DNA of 64,000 nucleotides from Leisingera daeponensis DSM 23529 (GTDB lineage: Bacteria; Pseudomonadota; Alphaproteobacteria; Rhodobacterales; Rhodobacteraceae): the NCBI RefSeq assembly GCF_000473145.1, contig NZ_KI421500.1, forward strand, positions 186,225-250,224, written 5' to 3'. Every line of letters starts with the position of its first letter. Positions within the stretch are counted from its first letter, which is position 1. Of the stretch, positions 61,412-64,000 are shown one piece after another. The position numbers were made by a program, and so were the translations under genes. Below the pieces are notes generated by a model. The model was not told where the DNA came from. It was given only the letters and a program-made list of their open reading frames with translations, and searched no databases.

Positions 61412-61856
61412 AGTTTTCGGCACCGATCCGGTCGTGCAGCTCAAGCTGCGTTTCGAGGAAGTCGATATGGCCCTCTTCGTCCGCCATCAGGTCTTCAAAC
61501 AGCTTCTGGGTGACGTAGTCGCCCGCCTTGTTGCAGGCGTCGCGGGCTTCCTTGTAGAGCGCGCGGGCATCCACTTCGGCGGCAAGGTCGCATTCGAGCG
61601 TTTCTTTCGGGGTCTGGCCGATCCTGAGCGGGTCAAGCTTCTGCAGGTTCGGGTGGCCGCCGAGGAACAAAATCCTTTCAATCAATTTATCCGCGTGCTC
61701 CATCTCCTCGATGGATTCCTCGCGGCTTTTCTTGGCCATGCTGCCCAGGCCCCAGTCTTCCTGCATCCGGTAGTGCAGCCAGTACTGGCTGACCGCGGTC
61801 AGCTCATGGCGCAGCGCTTTATTGAGATAGTCGATGACCTTGGCGTCGCCCTTCAT
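61368..61856 (-). CDS. bfr: Bacterioferritin
   Basis: Iron-storage protein forming heme-containing 24-mers. The 162 residues carry the di-iron ligands Glu 18 (RHELTAV), Glu 51 and His 54 with the heme-axial Met 52 between (EEMEHAD), Glu 94 and EEGH near 127-130. The ATG at 61856 follows GGGAG. It overlaps the bfd gene by 38 bp and the di-heme gene possibly by 44 bp. Co-expression with bfd, which releases the stored iron, is the classical arrangement. Confidence 0.96.
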   Translation of the reverse strand: MKGDAKVIDYLNKALRHELTAVSQYWLHYRMQEDWGLGSMAKKSREESIEEMEHADKLIERILFLGGHPNLQKLDPLRIGQTPKETLECDLAAEVDARALYKEARDACNKAGDYVTQKLFEDLMADEEGHIDFLETQLELHDRIGAENYAQLNATKMAEVED

Positions 61857-62097
61857 AACTTTTCTCCCGAATTGATGCTGCGCGTAAATTCGTAAGCTGC
61901 GCAGGTACTTCCAGCTTACTGCTGGAACGCATCGTGTCGAGGAAAAGCGGCATGCAGCCGCCGCAGTCGGCGGATTTTCCCAGGGCATGATAGATCTTGC
62001 CGGGGGTGATTATCGTTTCGGGATCGGCGCTTCGCATCCAGTCGATGGCGGCGCGGATGTCGTGGTCCGATATGTTCGTGCAGTGGCAAACGATCAT
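61819..62097 (-). CDS. bfd: Bacterioferritin-associated ferredoxin
   Basis: 2Fe-2S protein that docks on Bfr and reduces its mineral to free Fe(II). The core [19 protein letters not shown] and CGGCMPLF show the four cluster Cys (4, 6 and the CGGC pair). At 92 residues it has a longer tail than the usual 64-70 because the frame runs 38 bp into bfr. The ATG at 62097 is the start of the conserved core; the frame is open upstream but has no other support. The AT-rich 120 bp upstream probably hold the promoter; I could not fix an iron box there. Confidence 0.9.
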   Translation of the reverse strand: MIVCHCTNISDHDIRAAIDWMRSADPETIITPGKIYHALGKSADCGGCMPLFLDTMRSSSKLEVPAQLTNLRAASIREKSYEGRRQGHRLSQ

Positions 62098-62224
62098 GCT
62101 GCTTGCGTCCTTGCCCGGTGGCGCAAATGGCCAAGTGATTCCGTTGGGCAATATATCCGACAAATTTGCTTGGGCTTCAAGTGTTAACCAGAGTAAAACG
62201 CTTGGGATTTGCCTCGGGGCAAGT

Positions 62225-62250
62225 AAAACGGGCCGCAGAAACTGCGGCCC
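62225..62250 (-). terminator. Terminator of the second imelysin gene
   Basis: A perfect 9-bp stem GGGCCGCAG / CTGCGGCCC with TTT loop on the minus strand, followed by GTTTTAC, lies 26 bp past the stop. Confidence 0.85.
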
Positions 62251-62275
62251 GCCACTGCCCGGAGGTTTGGTTCTC

Positions 62276-63544
62276 TTACTGGAACACTGCCGTGGGGTTA
62301 TCGAGACTGTCGGACCCTTCGATGGCGACGCCATCCAGATCCAGGGCGGTGACAACCCGTTCGATCGAGCGGGTCTGGCCGATCAGCCCGTCCACGCCGC
62401 CCATCACAAGCGCTTCGCCCGCTGCGTTGCCTTGGGCCAGCATCTGATCATAGGACAGGCCCGCCTCCGCCGCGGTCTTGATGCGGCCAAGCGCCAGCAT
62501 CGTGTCCGCCAGCTTGCCGCGCATCTCGGTGTCCAGCTCCGCGTCCTTTTCGGCGACCAGATCCGACAGGGAGGGGCCGGAGACCAGTTCGCCATTCACC
62601 CGCACGTATTCGCCCAGATAGACGTTCTGCACCCCCAGCCCGTCGTAGTAATGGCTGTTGTGGGTGTTGTCGGAGAAGCAGTCGTGCTCCTCCTCCGGGT
62701 CGTTCAGCATCAGGCCCAGGCGCATCCGCTCCCCCGCCTGCTCGCCATAGGACAAAGAGCCCATGCCGGTCAGCATCGCGGTGATGCCTGCGTCCTCATC
62801 GGCCAGCAGGGCGGTGCGGGCGTCACCTTCAGCGCCCCATTGCGCGGCCATCCACTCCAGATCGGAGATCAGCAGATCCGTCGCCGCCTGCAGGTAATCG
62901 CCGCGGCGGCCGCAGTTGCCGTTTGTGCAGGCGTCGCCTTGGGCGTAGTCGGTCCAGGGGCGCTCGCCCGCGCCGTGCCCGGTGCCGTTCAGGTCCTGCC
63001 CCCAGAGCAGGAATTCAATGGCGTGGTAGCCGGTGGCGACGTTGGCCTCGATCCCGTCAGCCTCATGCAGGGTGCTTTCCAGCAGTTCCGGAGTGATCCG
63101 GGCGGCGTCGACCGCCTTGCCCGACAGCTCAAAGCTGGGGTTGGCGATCACGTTCAGCGCCGCCAGCGTGTTTTCCTCGGTCGGCCCGCCATAGGCGGCA
63201 TCGACATAGTCGATCAGCCCCTCGTCCAGCGGCCAGGCGTTCACCTTGCCTTCCCAGTCGTCGACGATGGCATTGCCAAAGCGGAACACTTCGGACTGCT
63301 GATAGGGAACACGGGCCGCGATCCAGGCGGCGCGGGCGGCTTGCAGGTTTTCGGCAGACGGCTGCGCGACCAACGCGTCCACGGCGGCCTTCAGGGCTTG
63401 CGCGGTGGTCAGGCTGTCTTGGTATTTGGCCTCGGCGATGTTGGCGTAATTGGTCAGCACCGCGGACTTCTCGGCAGCCAGCGCGGCGGAGGCGCCAAAG
63501 GTCAGGCCGGCCAGGGCTGTGCCTGCAAGAAACAGGGATTTCAT
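62276..63544 (-). CDS. Imelysin-family iron-uptake protein (IrpA-like)
   Basis: A 422-residue periplasmic protein with a signal peptide (cut near AALAAEK, residue 24) and a complete imelysin domain with the metal motif GYHAIE at residues 172-177. IrpA-type proteins with this motif are iron-regulated and needed for growth at low iron. The C-terminal half includes CTNGNCGRRGDYL, LADEDAGITAMLTGMGSL and DCFSDNTHNSHYYDGLGVQNVYLG. It has its own terminator, so bfd-bfr is a separate unit. The gene upstream (63571) is 26 bp away on the same strand. Confidence 0.9.
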   Translation of the reverse strand: MKSLFLAGTALAGLTFGASAALAAEKSAVLTNYANIAEAKYQDSLTTAQALKAAVDALVAQPSAENLQAARAAWIAARVPYQQSEVFRFGNAIVDDWEGKVNAWPLDEGLIDYVDAAYGGPTEENTLAALNVIANPSFELSGKAVDAARITPELLESTLHEADGIEANVATGYHAIEFLLWGQDLNGTGHGAGERPWTDYAQGDACTNGNCGRRGDYLQAATDLLISDLEWMAAQWGAEGDARTALLADEDAGITAMLTGMGSLSYGEQAGERMRLGLMLNDPEEEHDCFSDNTHNSHYYDGLGVQNVYLGEYVRVNGELVSGPSLSDLVAEKDAELDTEMRGKLADTMLALGRIKTAAEAGLSYDQMLAQGNAAGEALVMGGVDGLIGQTRSIERVVTALDLDGVAIEGSDSLDNPTAVFQ

Positions 63545-63570
63545 AATGTGCGTCCTTGGGTTTTGTGAAT

Positions 63571-64000
63571 TCAATGAAGGGTGGCGGCGGCAGGCCATGC
63601 CGCTTGCGGCGGCGGCTGAACGCCCATGATTTGCTGCATCAGCAAGCCGCAGTCAGAGGCGAGCCGGGTCAGTTCCTGCGCCTTGCGCGGGGTGACAATC
63701 AGCGAGGCAAGGATATGCGCGTCGTCCTGCTGGCCCTCGGCGGCGGAGGCCAGCAGGTTGGCAAAGCAGTTTTCATCCGCGCCCAGGCATTTGCAGGTCA
63801 TGCCGTGGCGCACCAGCGGGCGGCGGCCATGGGCGGCGCAGAAATTGCAGAGGTATCCAAAGGCCTCAAACGCCGCTTCGGCCATGTCCGGGCCAAAGCT
63901 CACTTCGAAGTCGCGGCGCATCTGCTCGCGGGTGTCGGAGCCGGAAAACCAGTGGCGCAGATAGATCACCGCGCCCGCTTCCAGCGGCGGCAGTTCGGAC
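63571..64000 (-). CDS. Cys-rich conserved hypothetical protein, 5' end outside window
   Basis: The frame is open to the right edge (SELPPLEAGAVIYLRHWF), so the GTG at 63969 is probably not the true start. At least 142 residues are visible. A cluster of cysteines, CNFCAAHGRRP and HGMTCKCLGADENCFANLL, could bind a metal or iron-sulfur centre. I recall similar proteins next to imelysin genes in roseobacters, but know no function. It lies 26 bp before the imelysin gene on the same strand and is probably in the same transcript. Confidence 0.7.
   Translation of the reverse strand, partial: SELPPLEAGAVIYLRHWFSGSDTREQMRRDFEVSFGPDMAEAAFEAFGYLCNFCAAHGRRPLVRHGMTCKCLGADENCFANLLASAAEGQQDDAHILASLIVTPRKAQELTRLASDCGLLMQQIMGVQPPPQAAWPAAATLH

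Overview
The window is high-GC, gene-dense chromosomal DNA from an alphaproteobacterium. It most likely comes from the Roseobacter group of the Rhodobacteraceae (Leisingera/Phaeobacter/Ruegeria-like). The evidence is the N-terminally extended FolP, the aa3 oxidase subunit I, a complete aerobic-type (CobG/CobN) corrin operon with CbtAB, the DUF1636 proteins, and several protein families I associate with roseobacters. The genus is an inference. I see no integrase, transposase, plasmid, phage or CRISPR feature.

Layout. 0-23 kb is mostly housekeeping: a folB-like tail, folP, glmM, two EamA exporters, ilvC divergent from a tandem pair of Lrp/AsnC regulators, a class-V aminotransferase, a UbiH-type hydroxylase, a HAD nucleotidase, a GntR regulator tail-to-tail with an MshEN-GT2 glycosyltransferase, carA, yqeY, ctaD with an FNR-type box upstream, a HIT hydrolase, a LuxR/alpha-beta-hydrolase-like protein that has lost catalytic residues, lipB, and an exported peptidoglycan-binding-like protein. 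22.8-30 kb is an accessory-looking cluster after tRNA-Leu(GAG): a large GT2 protein, a GT32-methyltransferase fusion, an FkbM methyltransferase, a protein with a decayed copy of the same methyltransferase domain fused to an alpha/beta hydrolase, and a sulfotransferase-like protein. A GntR gene, a large concentric inverted repeat and an AEC transporter follow. 31.9-37.5 kb is a cell-envelope/replication operon read leftwards: SPOR lipoprotein, dacC, tmk, holB, tatD, MBL hydrolase. Then comes tRNA-Ser(UGA).

37.9-55.2 kb is the B12 region. One cobalamin riboswitch (about 54.4 kb) precedes DUF1636-cobW-cobN-cobG-cobH-cobI-cobJ-cobL-cobE-cobM-cobB-cobA-DUF1636. cobK sits inside on the opposite strand, its start codon overlapping that of cobL and its end overlapping cobJ. 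A second riboswitch (about 40.3 kb) precedes cbtB-cbtA-His-rich exported protein-cobF. cobO diverges from the first riboswitch. Together these cover uroporphyrinogen III to cob(II)yrinate a,c-diamide and adenosylation, plus cobalt entry; cobS/cobT and the late genes must lie elsewhere. 55.3-57.7 kb holds glpD and a DeoR/GlpR regulator with candidate operators. 57.8-64 kb is an iron-linked set on one strand: a Cys-rich hypothetical protein (cut by the window end), imelysin, bfd-bfr, a di-heme DUF1111 protein, a second imelysin with an altered metal motif, and a Tat-exported DUF1513 protein.

The most unusual items are the 62-bp concentric inverted repeat at 30966-31027, the overlapping divergent start codons of cobK/cobL, the pseudo-hydrolase at 18389, and the 23-30 kb cluster with a duplicated and decayed methyltransferase domain.
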